From Closterium sp. Naga37s-1 (lineage: Eukaryota; Streptophyta; Zygnematophyceae; Desmidiales; Closteriaceae): a stretch of 64,000 nt of DNA. This document shows, in pieces, positions 1 through 11,121 of the stretch. The notes beneath the pieces are model-generated. The model saw only the letters and a list, made by a program, of their open reading frames with translations, searched no databases and was not told the origin of the DNA. A program made the translations under genes and the position numbers. The stretch spans positions 674,001 through 738,000 of the forward strand of contig CANJKZ010000064.1 of assembly GCA_947471745.1 (NCBI GenBank). Reading direction: 5' to 3'. Each line of letters starts with the position of its first letter. Position 1 is the stretch's first letter.

Positions 1-1990
1 TGTCCAGCGTTGCCCCGTAGAAGACAGCAGTGCGCACGCTCGCAGGTGCGAGCAGACGATTGGCCCGACTTGCACCGTTGTGCATCCGTCGGCTGTTGTC
101 TGCGCCTGACGAGACACATCGACTTCGGGATACCAGCCCGAAGTCGCCTTCGCCATCGCGACCTCGACGACGTTCGCGTGCCTCCGCAGAACTCGTCGAA
201 CAGGTTACCCGGTCGACCTGGTCGATCACCAAGTGCTCCGGTCGACCACCAGTGCCTCTGGTCGACCACTGGGTCCCTCTGGTCGACCACCAGGTCCCTC
301 TGGTCGACCACAGCTCCCGTCGAGCTACCCTATGGTCGACGGACCCCTTCCGTCGACCAGAATTGGCAGATGATGTCGCCGAGCTCCCCTTGTCGACCGC
401 TGCTCAGTTGTCAGGTCGACGGACTGCTCCGGTCGAATTGCACCTCCTGGTAGACGGCCCACCCGTCGCCTAGACCAGTCAGTTGCAGCTGTCGAGCTCC
501 CTGGTCAACAGCAACACCACAGCGGTCCCCTGCAGCTCGACGAAGCCTGTCGAGCAGCTCTCCCACTGTGAACGGTCGGCTGCTACTCCCGTACATCCAA
601 CCAAGTCGTCGGCGTTGCCCAAGCGAGGGCGGGGCCAACACTCCATTCCCGTTAACAGAGAAAACCTCTCGTGTAATCTTGGACCGATCCAAGCTGTCGC
701 CAAGTACGCAGTTTTCGACGCGTCGAAATAGAAGCCGCGATCGGCTCGAAGCGCGCTCGAAGCCCTGCACACCACGCATCCCACGTGCTGTACTGGGCGG
801 TCTCGCAGAACGAACTCCAGGTGACGGCTGGACCCGCTGGCCCTTCCTCTTGCAACGGCGGCTCGTAGGCGCGTGGCGACGTCACAATGACTCGCCACCA
901 GTCCATGGCGGAGCCCCGTAGCAGCGAGACGGCGTATCGTATCTTCGCTGCGTCCGACTCGACGTAATTCGCGTCGAAGAAGACGTTCATCGTGAAGACC
1001 CACGATTGAACCGTCGGACCTCCACGTTGGCTGGGATCGAAACAGGGCGGGCGTTGCGGCTTGAGCGGCATCGGTGCGACGATGTTGTCGTTACCGCTTG
1101 TTGCTGCAAATTCGACGTGACGACGGGCTTCGCGAGGCCCGCTCGTGCTTGGTGCGGCCCTGTTTCTCTCCATGCCGGGCATTCATTGGGCGGCGCCATC
1201 ACTGGCTGCGCCTGAGCGGTGTCCCACGCTGTCGTGATGTGACGGTGTGCCGGATGAGATGACAATCGGCTCATCCAACTGCGCAGGTGCATTTGCAGGT
1301 GCTTGTGTTGGTGCTGGTGCATTCACCGTTGATTGCTGGCGGGCGGAGTCACGTTCCGTTGTGAGAGTTGCGATTTCGAGCGCCGAATCTTCTAGTTGGT
1401 GCACGAGACGGTCGAGATGTTCCTGCGTCAACGTCGCAACGTTGAGTTCGGCCATGGCGGGGGTGTCGGGCAAGCTCAGCGAGAGCCTCAGTCGTGGCCG
1501 TGCGTGCTTCCGAGAGAGCACTTCGAGCGGCGGTGCCTGAACGCTGAGGGACGTCTACCCCCCAAAAAAATAGATAGTGGGGAAGCGAAGGTGTGGGTGC
1601 GGTCCGAGAAGAGATCGTAGGCTCTGAATACCAAGTGTTACGAGTGCAATTGAGCGAGCGAGCGAGAATTGCATTATCGAAGCAAAAAAATACATTGAGC
1701 GAAGGCATGAGCGAAGAATATAGAGCGAAGCTAGTGTGGTAACGGTAACGCGAGAAATTGGGGTGCGCTACGAGCCTAGCGCCGAGGTTGGGAAATGTCG
1801 AGGCGGAGGTCCGGAGCGCGGGTTACCAACCGAACCGTGCGGTTGGGTCGCATCGTGAACAGTGGCGGGAGTCGTGGTCGAGGCGAGTGTCGCGACCGAG
1901 TAACGTTTCACTGTTGGGTGCCGATGGCGGGAATGGTCATGTACGCGGTAAGCAGGGGCGCGAAGTAAAGAAAAGGAGATTTCCTTACAC
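1..1990 (-). mobile_element. Ty3/gypsy-type LTR retrotransposon fragment, broken
   Basis: The minus strand between about 0.65 and 1.5 kb encodes a gag-like protein. It has a short coiled stretch (MAELNVATLTQEHLDRLVHQ), then a retrotransposon-gag domain with FFDANYVESDAAKIRYAVSLL and GSAMDWWR. A primer-binding-site-like sequence complementary to initiator tRNA-Met (TGGTATTCAGAGC on the minus strand) lies at about 1622-1634. The 5' LTR should therefore start just to its right, tentatively 1637-1990 because that piece has TG...CA ends, but no second LTR is in view to confirm it. The element runs off the left edge. It is broken, with gag spread over more than one frame. The family assignment rests on gag resemblance only. 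Confidence 0.6.
205..435. repeat. degenerate tandem repeat centred on GGTCGACC
   Basis: About ten GTCGAC/GGTCGACC palindromic cores recur at roughly 18-bp spacing, for example CCCTCTGGTCGACCACC between 250 and 330, and decay to both sides. The repeat lies inside the gypsy-like fragment, downstream of gag in element orientation. Confidence 0.6.
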
Positions 1991-2489
1991 GTAGTCTATA
2001 TCTCCGCAACATTTATGTTCTAAACCTGACTTTTCTCTGTTCATTTGCTCCAGCATTACCGTAGCTTTCTTCGACCACGTTTTCTAGCCCACAGTTTCGA
2101 GTGTGGATGTTTTGCATATATCTCATCCTTGAAAAAACACCTTTCCTAGCCCAGATTCATCAACAGCATTGAGCTATTCATTATGGTCAGCATTATCACA
2201 TATGTGGTCGCCAAAAAAATCCATTCCAGTTGTCCCGTAACGTATGTCCATAAACATTGCCTACCCGTGCGTTTGTGTTGTGTTAGGTCTGTACATTCTG
2301 CAATGTAATGCAATGGGGATCTGCAATTTAAAGCTCGAGTTCTACATGGCAATTTTCAAGTTCAAGATTCCTGAATATGAACCCTGCCCTGCTTCCCCAT
2401 GAACCCATCTCGCACACTTGTCACCCTCCCTTTTCTCTCCCTACTCCCTCTTTTCCCTCCCTCCAATAATCGCCTTCCTTCCCCCAACT
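1991..2489. other. intergenic, no feature seen
   Basis: AT-richer unique sequence between the gypsy-like fragment and the first minisatellite. I see no coding region, RNA gene or repeat. Confidence 0.5.
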
Positions 2490-3640
2490 TATACCCCTTC
2501 CCTGCTTCCCCCCATCCCCTGCCCTGCTTCCCCCCATCCTCTTCATTCTTTCCCCGTATCCCCAGCCCTGCTTCCCCCCATCCCCTTCCCTGCTTCCCCC
2601 CATCTCCTTCCCTTCTTCCCCCCATCTCCGTCCCTGCTTCCCCCCATCCCCCTCCCTGCTTCCCCCCATACCCCTTCCCTGCTTCCCCCCATCCCCTTCC
2701 CTGCTTCCCCCCATCCCCTTCCCTGCTTCCCCCCATCCCCTTCCCTGCTCCCCCCCATCTGCATCCCTGCTTCGCCCCATACCCCTCCCTGCTTCCCCCC
2801 ATCCCCCTCTCTGCTTCCCCCATACCCCTCCCTGCTTCCCCCTATCCCCTTCCCTGTTCCCCCCCATCCCCTTCCCTGCTTCCCCCCCATCCCCCTCCCT
2901 GCTTCCCCCCATCCCCTTCCCTGCTCCCCCCCATCCCCTTCCCTGCTCCCCCCCATTCCCTTCCCTGCTTCCCTCATCCCCTGCCCTGCTTCCCCATGAA
3001 CCCTGCCCTGCTTCCCCCAATCCCCTTCCCTGCTTCCCCCCATCTCCTTCCCTTCTTCCCCCCATCTCCGTCCCTGCTTCCCCCCATCCCCCTCCCTGCT
3101 TCCCCCCATACCCCTCCCTGCTTCCCCCCATCCCCCTCTCTGCTTCCCCCCATACCCCTCCCTGCTTCCCCCCATCCCCTTCCCTGTTCCCCCCCATCCC
3201 CTTCCCTGCTCCCCCCCATCTCCCTCCCTGCTTCCCCCCATCCCCTTCCCTGTTCCCCCCCATCCCCTTCCCTGCTTCCCCCCCATCCCCCTCCCTGCTT
3301 CCCCCCATCCCCTTCCCTGTTCCCCCCCATCCCCTTCCCTGCTTCCCCCCCATCCCCCTCCCTGCTTCCCCCCATCCCCTTCCCTGTTCCCCCCATCCTC
3401 TTCCCTGCTTCCCCCCATCCCCTTCCCTGTTCCTCCCCATCCCCTTCCCTGCTTCCCCCCATCCCCTTCCCTGCTTCCCCCCATCCCCTTCCCTGCTTCC
3501 CCCCATCTCCTTCCCTGCTTCCCCCCATCCCCTTCCCTGCTTCCCCCCATCCCGTTCCCTGCTTCCCCCCATCCCCTTCCCTGCTTCCCCCCATCCCCTT
3601 CCCTGCTTCCCCCCATCCCCTTCCCTGCTCCCCCCCATAA
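2490..3640. repeat. 22-bp C-rich minisatellite, about 50 copies
   Basis: The unit is CCCCTTCCCTGCTTCCCCCCAT (22 bp with rare length variants), repeated almost without interruption. Because 22 is not a multiple of three, consecutive units cycle through all three frames, and the unit has no stop in any of them. This creates open frames of about 400 codons on both strands (PIPFPAS/PHPLPCF/PPSPSLLP on plus; Gly-Lys-Gln-rich on minus). These frames are by-products of the repeat, not genes. Confidence 0.95.
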
Positions 3641-4579
3641 TCTCTGCCCAGGTGTCCTTCCTATTCATTCTGTTCCGCTCACCCTCTCCCATTCCGTTCT
3701 GCCGCCACCTCTCATTCTTCCCACCCTCTCTCTCCCTCCTCCCGCACTCTCTCTCTCTCCTCGCACCCGCACTATCTCTCTCCTTCCTCCCGCACTCTCA
3801 CAATCCTTCCCACCACCCTCAGCCCTCCTTCCCCCCCCCCTCTGCCATGTTCCCACCTGCCCTGCCCTCCCTATCCCTGCCTTTCCCTCCCTGCCCTGCG
3901 CTTCCTTTCCCCATCCCTTCTCAACCCTTTCCTTCCTTTTCATGCCTTCCCCTTCCCCCTCACTACTCACCTACCACTCTCTAGTTCCCATGCATGTGGA
4001 CCCATCACTGTCTCCCCGTACACGCTTTCATCATGTGCTGTTGCTGTTGCCGTTGGTCCCTTGCACCTCACACCACCTCCCCCATGTTCCTTCACACAAT
4101 TCTTTCTGCCTTCTCCATTCCCCTATTTTTCAGTGGTGAAGCAAAGGAGCAACAATTGCTAGCTGAGGCGCAGCTAGTCGATGCTTTACACCGTAACACC
4201 ACCTGTTACGTGTCTGTTGTATGCGCGCATCGTACTGTATTACTGTTGGAGATATGCATCCCAAAGGCACACTATGTACGGTACTTTTGTTTCTGCAGTG
4301 CAAGATATTCTTCTAAGATGCATAGGCATGTACGCATGTTCTAATACTTTTGATTGTAGGCAAGGGTCAAGGGAAGCAATACATATACGACTGAACCTTT
4401 CTCAAGGCCCTGAAAAAACACAGGAGGGGAACTGTAACTCTACGAGCATGGGATGGGATGATGGGTTGAGGTGAGTTGAAGTACCAGAAAAATCTTCAGT
4501 GTAGTTACTGCAATAGCCAGGGGGAGGGAGAGAATACAAGGGATTGGGAGGGGGAACAAGAGAAAAGTCAAACAGATAG
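3641..4579. other. pyrimidine-rich flank then unique spacer
   Basis: 3641-3990 is CT-rich and looks like decayed repeat. 4000-4480 is unique, balanced-composition sequence separating the two inverted minisatellite arrays. No gene recognised. Confidence 0.5.
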
Positions 4580-5410
4580 AGATTAGAAGAGTGGAGATAG
4601 GGGAGACAGGGAAGAGGGTGAAGAGAAGAGAGAAGCAGGGGGGGAAGAGAAAGGGGGAGATAAGACGATGGGAAACAGAGGGGGAAATCCTGGGAAGCAG
4701 AGGGGGAAATGAGGAGAAGCAGGGGGGGGAATGAGGGGAAGCAGGTAAAAACAGGGAAAGCAGGGAGGGAAATGAGGTGAAGCAGGGAGGGAAATGAGGG
4801 GAAGCAAGGGGGGAAATGAGAGGAATCAAGGGGGGGAATCAGGGGAAGCAGGAGGGTACAAACATGGAAAGCAGGGAGAAAAATGGGGTGAAGCAGGGAG
4901 GGAAATGAGGGGAAGCAGGGGAGTAAATGAGGAGAAGCAGGGTGGAGGGGAAGCAGGAGGGATAATGAGGAAAGGCAGAGCTGGAAATGAGGGGAAGGAG
5001 GGGGAAAAAATGAGGGGAAGGAGGGGGGGAAATGAGGGGAAGGAGGGGGGGGAATTAGGGGAAGCAGAGGGGGAAACAATGAGAGCAGACGGGGAAACGA
5101 GGGGAAGCAGCGGGGTAAATGAGGGGAACGAGGAGAAAGGGAAGCAAAGGGAGGAATGAAGGGAAGTAGAGCAGGAAACGAGGGGAAGCAGGAGGGTAAA
5201 AATTAGGGAAATCAGGGGGGAAATAGGGGAAGCAGAGGGGAAAACGAGAGGAAGCAGCGGAGTAAATGAGGGGAAGCAGAGGGAAGAATGAGGGGAAGCA
5301 GGCGGAGAAATGAAGGGAAGAAGGGGAGGGGAAGGAGAGGGGGAAATGAGGGGAAGGGAATGAGGGGAAGCATAGGCAAAAATAAGGGGAAGGTAACACG
5401 TGGGAATGAA
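4580..5410. repeat. 22-bp G-rich minisatellite, inverted relative to 2490-3640
   Basis: The unit is close to GGGAAATGAGGGGAAGCAGGGA (22 bp), more diverged than the first array. The reverse complement of the 2490-3640 unit reads ATGGGGGGAAGCAGGGAAGGGG, so both share the GGGGAAGCAGGG core, the same period and an AT step. This is the same family in opposite orientation. Confidence 0.85.
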
Positions 5411-5519
5411 AGTGCAGGGAAGCGAGGGCAAGGTATGGGCAGGTGGGAGAAGGGCAGCGGGAGTGGAGGCGTGAGGAGGGGCAGCGCGACGAGGGTGCTG
5501 GCGCACTGATGGCAGGGGA

Positions 5520-5850
5520 TGCGCGGCGAGGTGAGCGAGGCGCGGCGAGGCGAGCGGAGGCGCGGCGAGGCGAGCGGAGGCGCGGCGAGGCGAGCGGAGG
5601 CGCTGCGAGGCGAGCGGAGGCGCGGCGAGGCAATCGGAGGCGGGGCGAGGCTAGCGGAGGCGCGGCGAGGCTAGCGGAGGCGCGGCGAGGCTAGCGGAGA
5701 CGCGGCGAGGCGATCGGAGGCGCGGCGCCGCGAGCAGAGGCGCTGCGAGGCGAGCGGAGGCGCGGCGAGGCGAGCGGAGGAGCGGCGAGGCTTGCGGAGG
5801 CGCGGCGAGGCTAGCGGAGACGCGGCGGGGCGAGCGGCGGCGCGACTAAC
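5520..5850. repeat. 20-bp CpG-rich tandem array
   Basis: The unit is GCGGAGGCGCGGCGAGGCGA (20 bp), about 16-17 copies, followed by decayed copies to about 5940. It is open in several frames (RRGEASGGAARRAEA-type peptides on plus), which I treat as repeat artefact. Confidence 0.9.
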
Positions 5851-6918
5851 GGAGGCTCCCAGGAACTGAGGGTCGGCGTGACGATGGGACAGGAGGCGCG
5901 GCGAGGTGAGGCGCGACGACGGGAGGCGAGGCAATGGGAAGCGCGACGAGGGGAAGAGCTCGATGAGGAAGGGGAGGCTAGACTTGTACAGCGGCTACGT
6001 ATTCTACTCTTTGATGCGCTGTCGAGATGCTTTTTCCTCCTATATTGTTTCTAGGCCGAAGTAGTGAGGTTGGGCTTCCACACTCCGTGGTTTCTCCTCA
6101 TTCGGTTGGGTTGGTTTGTCGCACGCTCCAACTGATGTTGAGTGACGACTACACAATCTCCTCGTTGCTCATTTCGCTTTCGCCACGCCCATCTTCCCGA
6201 AGTGAACCTTTTTTCCATTTCGCCAACACAGTTAAGGCCCTTCAGTAGTTTTGGCAAAAACCATGCTGACCTCGGGCTTTAACCTAATGGAGATCTACTT
6301 GTTATGGAGATAACAAAGTGATGCAAAAAGTCTTCGATTTAGAGTCACGCGTCATGATTTGCTCAAAGCCTGCACCATACACCATTCCTTCGCGGATGTC
6401 AGCATTGCAAATCCGCGCGGCGCCTGTAACCGCGCCGCAAATTTGCCACGAAGGGAGCTCGCGCTGCGGTTGCTGCCACATGCTGTATATCCGCAAACAT
6501 ATCGGCCCCAAACCAAACCAGCTCAACCGAACTCCATAGCACTACACCCCGCCCTCCAGGAGGTAGAACTCCTAGGCATGCCGTCGTTGGACAAACGCCG
6601 TCATTGTGAAATGTTGGGCTTTTCGTCTGGTCCCATCCCAATCCCAGTCTGCAGCAGCACGGGAAGTGACCAGCAATCCCTTCACGACTTTCATGAAGTC
6701 CCTCGCCTAGGTCAGCAGTTCGGCATAGCGAGGCACCATAGAACCTTTAGTACTGGAAACTGGTTTGGTTCAGTGGATGGTCTGCTGGAACCATCCATGT
6801 GACGTAAACATATACTTACGCCTGTTCATCGTAGCCAACTTTCGTGAATAATCCATTACTACTGAGTCTCGCTTCCATTTTCGTACGCTTTTTTGTGTGT
6901 GGAAATCAACTCTTCGTT
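5851..6918. other. upstream flank of the XBAT31-like gene
   Basis: Mixed-composition sequence without recognisable coding. It presumably holds the promoter and 5' UTR of the gene starting at 6919. No clear TATA element is assignable by eye. Confidence 0.4.
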
Positions 6919-9900
6919 ATGGGAAACAGCGAGAGCAGGCCAGCAGACAAGCGGTCGCGCGAAAGGGCGAGCGTAGTGTCGGGACGAAGCAGCAACGGAT
7001 CCGTGGCGCAGCTTATTGCGAGGGAGCGATCCGCAACTGTCGGCAGCATGATGTCCTCTCGTCGCAACCCCATGATCGCTGCCGCTGCTGCTGGAAATGT
7101 CGAGGTGGGTAGATCCACTATCAGCTCCCATTCTGAAACGTCTAAGAAATCACGTTCTCTCCATCTTTTCTACTCACCCCCGCTCTGTCTTCGTCGCGTT
7201 GTAACCTGACTGATGACCTCCTTTCGTCTGCATTCGCAGCTCGTCGCACGACTTTTGGCAAGCGGGGTGGACAGAAATGGCTGCTGCTCCACAGGCAAGG
7301 TACGTCTCTGCGTCGATCATCCATCATACGCCATACGCACGTCCAGATTGCAGTTAAGTGGGCTTTACCTCCAGTGGGGTGCCAGCACTCCCTTTTTATT
7401 GCCTGAACCGCTGGGTTTTACCTTGCGTGTGTGGGTGCAGACCCCGCTAATGGCGGCAGCGAGAGGAGGACACGTGGCGGTCGTCACGCTGCTGCTGATA
7501 AACGACGCCTCGGTACGTCGCCGACTCGTTTTCCCGCCCTTTTATGCCGCATCGACTTGCGCACATCCAGTCCCTTCGCGACGTGCAATGTTGTGCTCAC
7601 TGAGACACGTGGCACCCGTCCTAAACCTGGAGATTCTGCCCAAAACTCCGTGACCGAGTAATATGCTTTTGTAACCTCTGGACCTTGGGTTTTAAGCTCC
7701 CCTCCCCCTCCCCTACTCTCGTCACATATTCCCCCCTCTTTGTCTCTCTCTTCGCAGCTGCTGCGATTTGATAAGACCAGCGCGCGATCGTGCCTGCACA
7801 TGGCGGCTCGCGCGGGCAGCGCGGAGTGCGTCGAGGCTGTCTTGGTGGCGGCCAAGGCGTCGCACGAACTGCGCAACTCATGGTGAGAGGGTGATGATGC
7901 TGCTGCTTCTGCTAATGTTTCAAACGTCTTGCTGCTCCTTCGCTCCGGACGTCGTTCCCGGTTCCTTTTCCTGCTTTCCGATCTTCTCGTTACTACCGTA
8001 TGGATGCCCAGTTTCATCTTACTCGCGCTTCCCGTCCTTCGTCCCTTTATCGCTCGTCGCTCGTCGCCCATCGCCAGGGGCTACCGTCGCTTCGTCAACG
8101 CGCGCGACGCCACGGGGTGCACGGCGCTGCATCTAGCGGCAGCAGCGGGTGCGGAGGGCGCGGTGCGCGTGCTACTGCGGGAGGGCGCGGCGGTCAGCAT
8201 CACGACGGCGTCGACGGGCCACGCGTGAGTGCGGACACGCCGAAAATGACATCACGCGTCGAAAATAAATATATTCTGAAGCCGCAATCATGTGGTGAAA
8301 CTGGGTGAAACAGTAACCGTAACTGTAGCTGCAGCTGCGTCGTTTGTAGCCCAGCCTCGGCGCTGCAGCAGTTCCTGGATCTGATCTTATCCCTTGAATC
8401 CCCAACCCTAACCCTGTCCGCGGCAGTCCCGGGAACCACGCGCTGCACATGGCCGCGCGGAGCGGGAGCGTGGGGACGGTGTTGGCGCTGCTGGCGTGGG
8501 GCGCGGACAGAACCGCGCTCAACCACTCCAAGATGACGCCGCACGCCTTGGCAGTGCGCGCGGAGCGGGAGCGCGGGTGGAAAGCGCGCGTGGAAGCGGG
8601 GAAGAACGCGCTCGCGGAGAAGGGGGTGCGCGCGGAGAGGCGCGGCAGTGCACGCGCGGGTGGGGGGAAGAGCGGCTCCGGTGGTGCCAGCGCCAGCGCC
8701 GGCGGCGGCGGCGTCCTCCCACAATGCGATTTCAAGCGCGTGGTGGCGCTCCTGAACCCTAAGTCCCCCGCGCCCCTGGTGTGGCCCTCCCCCTGGGCGC
8801 AGCTGCTCGCGCGCGCGCCCCCCCAGGTAGTCTGGCTGCTCCGCGCTGCCCTGGCGCAGGCGGGGGGGGAGGATGCGGAAGGGGAAGGGGGAGGAGGGCA
8901 GCGGGAAGTAAAAGGGGAAACGGAAGGGGTGAAGGGTAGCGGCGTGAAGAGGAGGGAGGATGGGGTGAGTGAGCGGTTGTGCGACATTCGTGGTGGCGGT
9001 GGCAGCGGTAGCAGAGGCGGCAGATGCGGTGTGGATGGTGATGGTGATGGTGGTGGGGATGTCGTTAGAGAGGGTTGGGTGGAGGGCCGAAGTGGCAGCA
9101 GAGGCATGGGCATGGGTGCTGGCACAGGCGGGGAGGTGAGTGAGGAGAGGGGGGCGCATGAAGCGTTGGAGCATGCGGCAGAGCAGGGTGAAGGGGGGAA
9201 TGTAACGGCGGGGAGCAGGCATGGGGAGGGGTGTGGAGGGCGCGAGGGGGGTGGGGCTGGGAGGACGAGAGAGGAGGAGGGAGAGGGAGGGGAGTCTGGG
9301 GAGTGTGGTAGGGTTGATAGAGAGATGGGAGAGGGTGTGTGTGCGGGTGTGGAGTCAGGAATGGGGGGGATGTTTGAGGTGGGTCAAAAGAGAATGGAGG
9401 AAGGACAGGGAGCGCAGGGAGCGCAGGGAGGGCAGGGAGGCGAGGGAGGGGAGGACGGGCAGGAGGCGCAGGAGGCACAGGAGGCACAGGGAGGGGTGGG
9501 TGGTGGTCAGAAACAGGTGGAGAGTACAAGAGGAGTGGTGAAGGCAGAGGTGGAAGAAGGGAGTGCAGGGGAGGGGGGAGAAGGCAGAGAGAATGGCAGT
9601 GGCAGTGGCAGTGGTGGTGGCAGTGATATACGGTGCATGGTTCCGACTGTATGCCCCCTGGTAGCTTCAGAGAGGTGGAATGGGGTAGAAAGCGGTGCAG
9701 TGGAGGGCGGAGCGGGCGGGAGAGAAGGCCGGGCAGAGCAGCAGGAGGAGCACCCAGTGGAGGGGCAAGCAGGGAATGCAGATGGAGAGTTGTGGGAACG
9801 AAGTCTGGGCGAGTTAACAGGGATGACAGCACAGAAAAAGGATCGGCGAGGGGTGAGAGTGATGGCACGGGAGCAGGTGGGGAGGGTGGAGGACGGACGG

Positions 9901-10506
9901 AGGGATGGAGATCTGGCGGTGGGGGACGATGGGAGCCGGAGGGGGAGCGGAGGGGAGGCCGATGGCAGTGTGTGCCTCATCTGCTGCGAACCTTGCCCTC
10001 TTGCTGCACACTACTTGAGCAACAGTGGTAAAATTGGCAGAAGTGGGAACAACAACAGTGGCAGCAGTGGCGGCAGCAGCAGTGGTTTGGCTTCTCTCTT
10101 CAGCATGTGTTCATCTCCTTTGAGTGTGTGTTCCCCTGTTAGCGGGCAGAGCAGCAGTGCCACTACTAGCCCTTTCTCTAGCGGACCACTCAGCATCAGT
10201 ACCGGTAGCAGCAACAGCAACCTGACCACCCACACTCACTCCCACACCCACTCCCACACTCACTCCCACACTCACTCCCACACTCACTCATACACTCTCT
10301 CTCCTCCGCTCTCACCCTCCGGTGGCCGACCCCCGCCTCCACCTGGGTATTTGCTCGCCCTGCTGCCCTGCTCTCACCGCCTGTGCCCCACGTGTGTGCT
10401 CTCCCTGCTGGCACACACCAAGCCAAACTCGCACGTGGCCCTGCCGCCCAGTCCTGTTTGTCCTTTCTGCCGGTGTGGGATCGAGGGCTTGGATGTGGCA
10501 CGGTGA
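6919..10506 (+). CDS. XBAT31-like ankyrin-repeat RING E3 ubiquitin ligase
   Basis: Exons: 6919-7104, 7240-7299, 7441-7512, 7758-7882, 8078-8224, 8427-10506. All introns are GT-AG and phases agree, giving 889 aa. The N-terminus MGNSES fits the N-myristoylation pattern of XBAT/XB3 ligases. Residues about 50-290 form ankyrin repeats (TPLMAAARGGHVAVVTLLL, SCLHMAARAGSAECV, TALHLAAAAGAEGAV, HALHMAARSGSVGTVLALL). The XBAT31 signature LLNPKSPAPLVWPSP follows near residue 314. The RING begins CLICCEPC at about 713 and ends LLPCSHRLCPTC...CPFCRCGI at about 841-885. Arabidopsis XBAT31 is about 456 aa. The excess here is a Gly/Glu/Gln-rich linker of several hundred residues and an insert of about 120 residues inside the RING, including a (TH-SH)n run. 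Role by family: membrane-tethered ubiquitin ligase, substrate unknown. Ankyrin part certain; RING activity is inference. Confidence 0.9.
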
Positions 10507-11121
10507 GATGGGGGAGGAAAGGATGGAGAGGTTGGAGGGAGAGGGAAGTGGGGAGGAATGGAGAGGGGGGAGGGAGTTGAGGGGTGGGGGATGAAGTCAG
10601 GGGGAACGGAGGGAAGGAGAGATGGCCGGAGGGGGGATGGAAGCAAAGGAGTGGAGAGGGTGGGGAGTGAAGGGTTGCAGTCGGCCATTTGAGTGACAAC
10701 GAAGATAGTATGCGGTTGGATGGATTGCGGAGGTTGGTCAGGAGCATGGGAGGAGCAAGTTGATAGGTGGGGGCCTAACTACCGTATCTCATTTGTAACT
10801 TGATGCAAGCGGAGTGGTACGGTAGATGCATGACGGCCTAGGAATAGGGTGTAGGTCTTCTTATGGGGAATAAAAGCTTGGCAATTGGGGCAGTCACGGT
10901 CCCATCCCATCAGCATGTATGTATGTGTGTTGTTTGTGTATGTACGGCGATGATTAATATACGAAGGTATAACTTACTGTGGATAACAACCTGATTTTAG
11001 AGGAATCACGGGAAACCATTTTCACTACTCGATCACTGATCCTGCAAAATGATTCTAACAAAGCCGCAGCTGGCGCTGGGCCTGACCTGAAGTGTGAAAC
11101 AGAGAGCCACAGACAAATCAG
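10507..11121. other. convergent intergenic region
   Basis: Tail-to-tail spacer between the ligase gene (+) and the glycosyltransferase gene (-). The first 200 bases are GA-rich, then AT-richer sequence that probably holds both 3' UTRs. No gene seen. Confidence 0.5.

Noticed and set aside
2399-3692. Long open frames (over 400 codons) on both strands
   Set aside because: Produced by a 22-bp stop-free repeat cycling through all frames; no non-repeat protein sequence.
9365-9400. TTTGAGGTGGGTCAAAAG as another member of the palindrome family
   Set aside because: Lacks the GAG-N-CG-N'-CTC core and lies in plain coding sequence (MFEVGQK).
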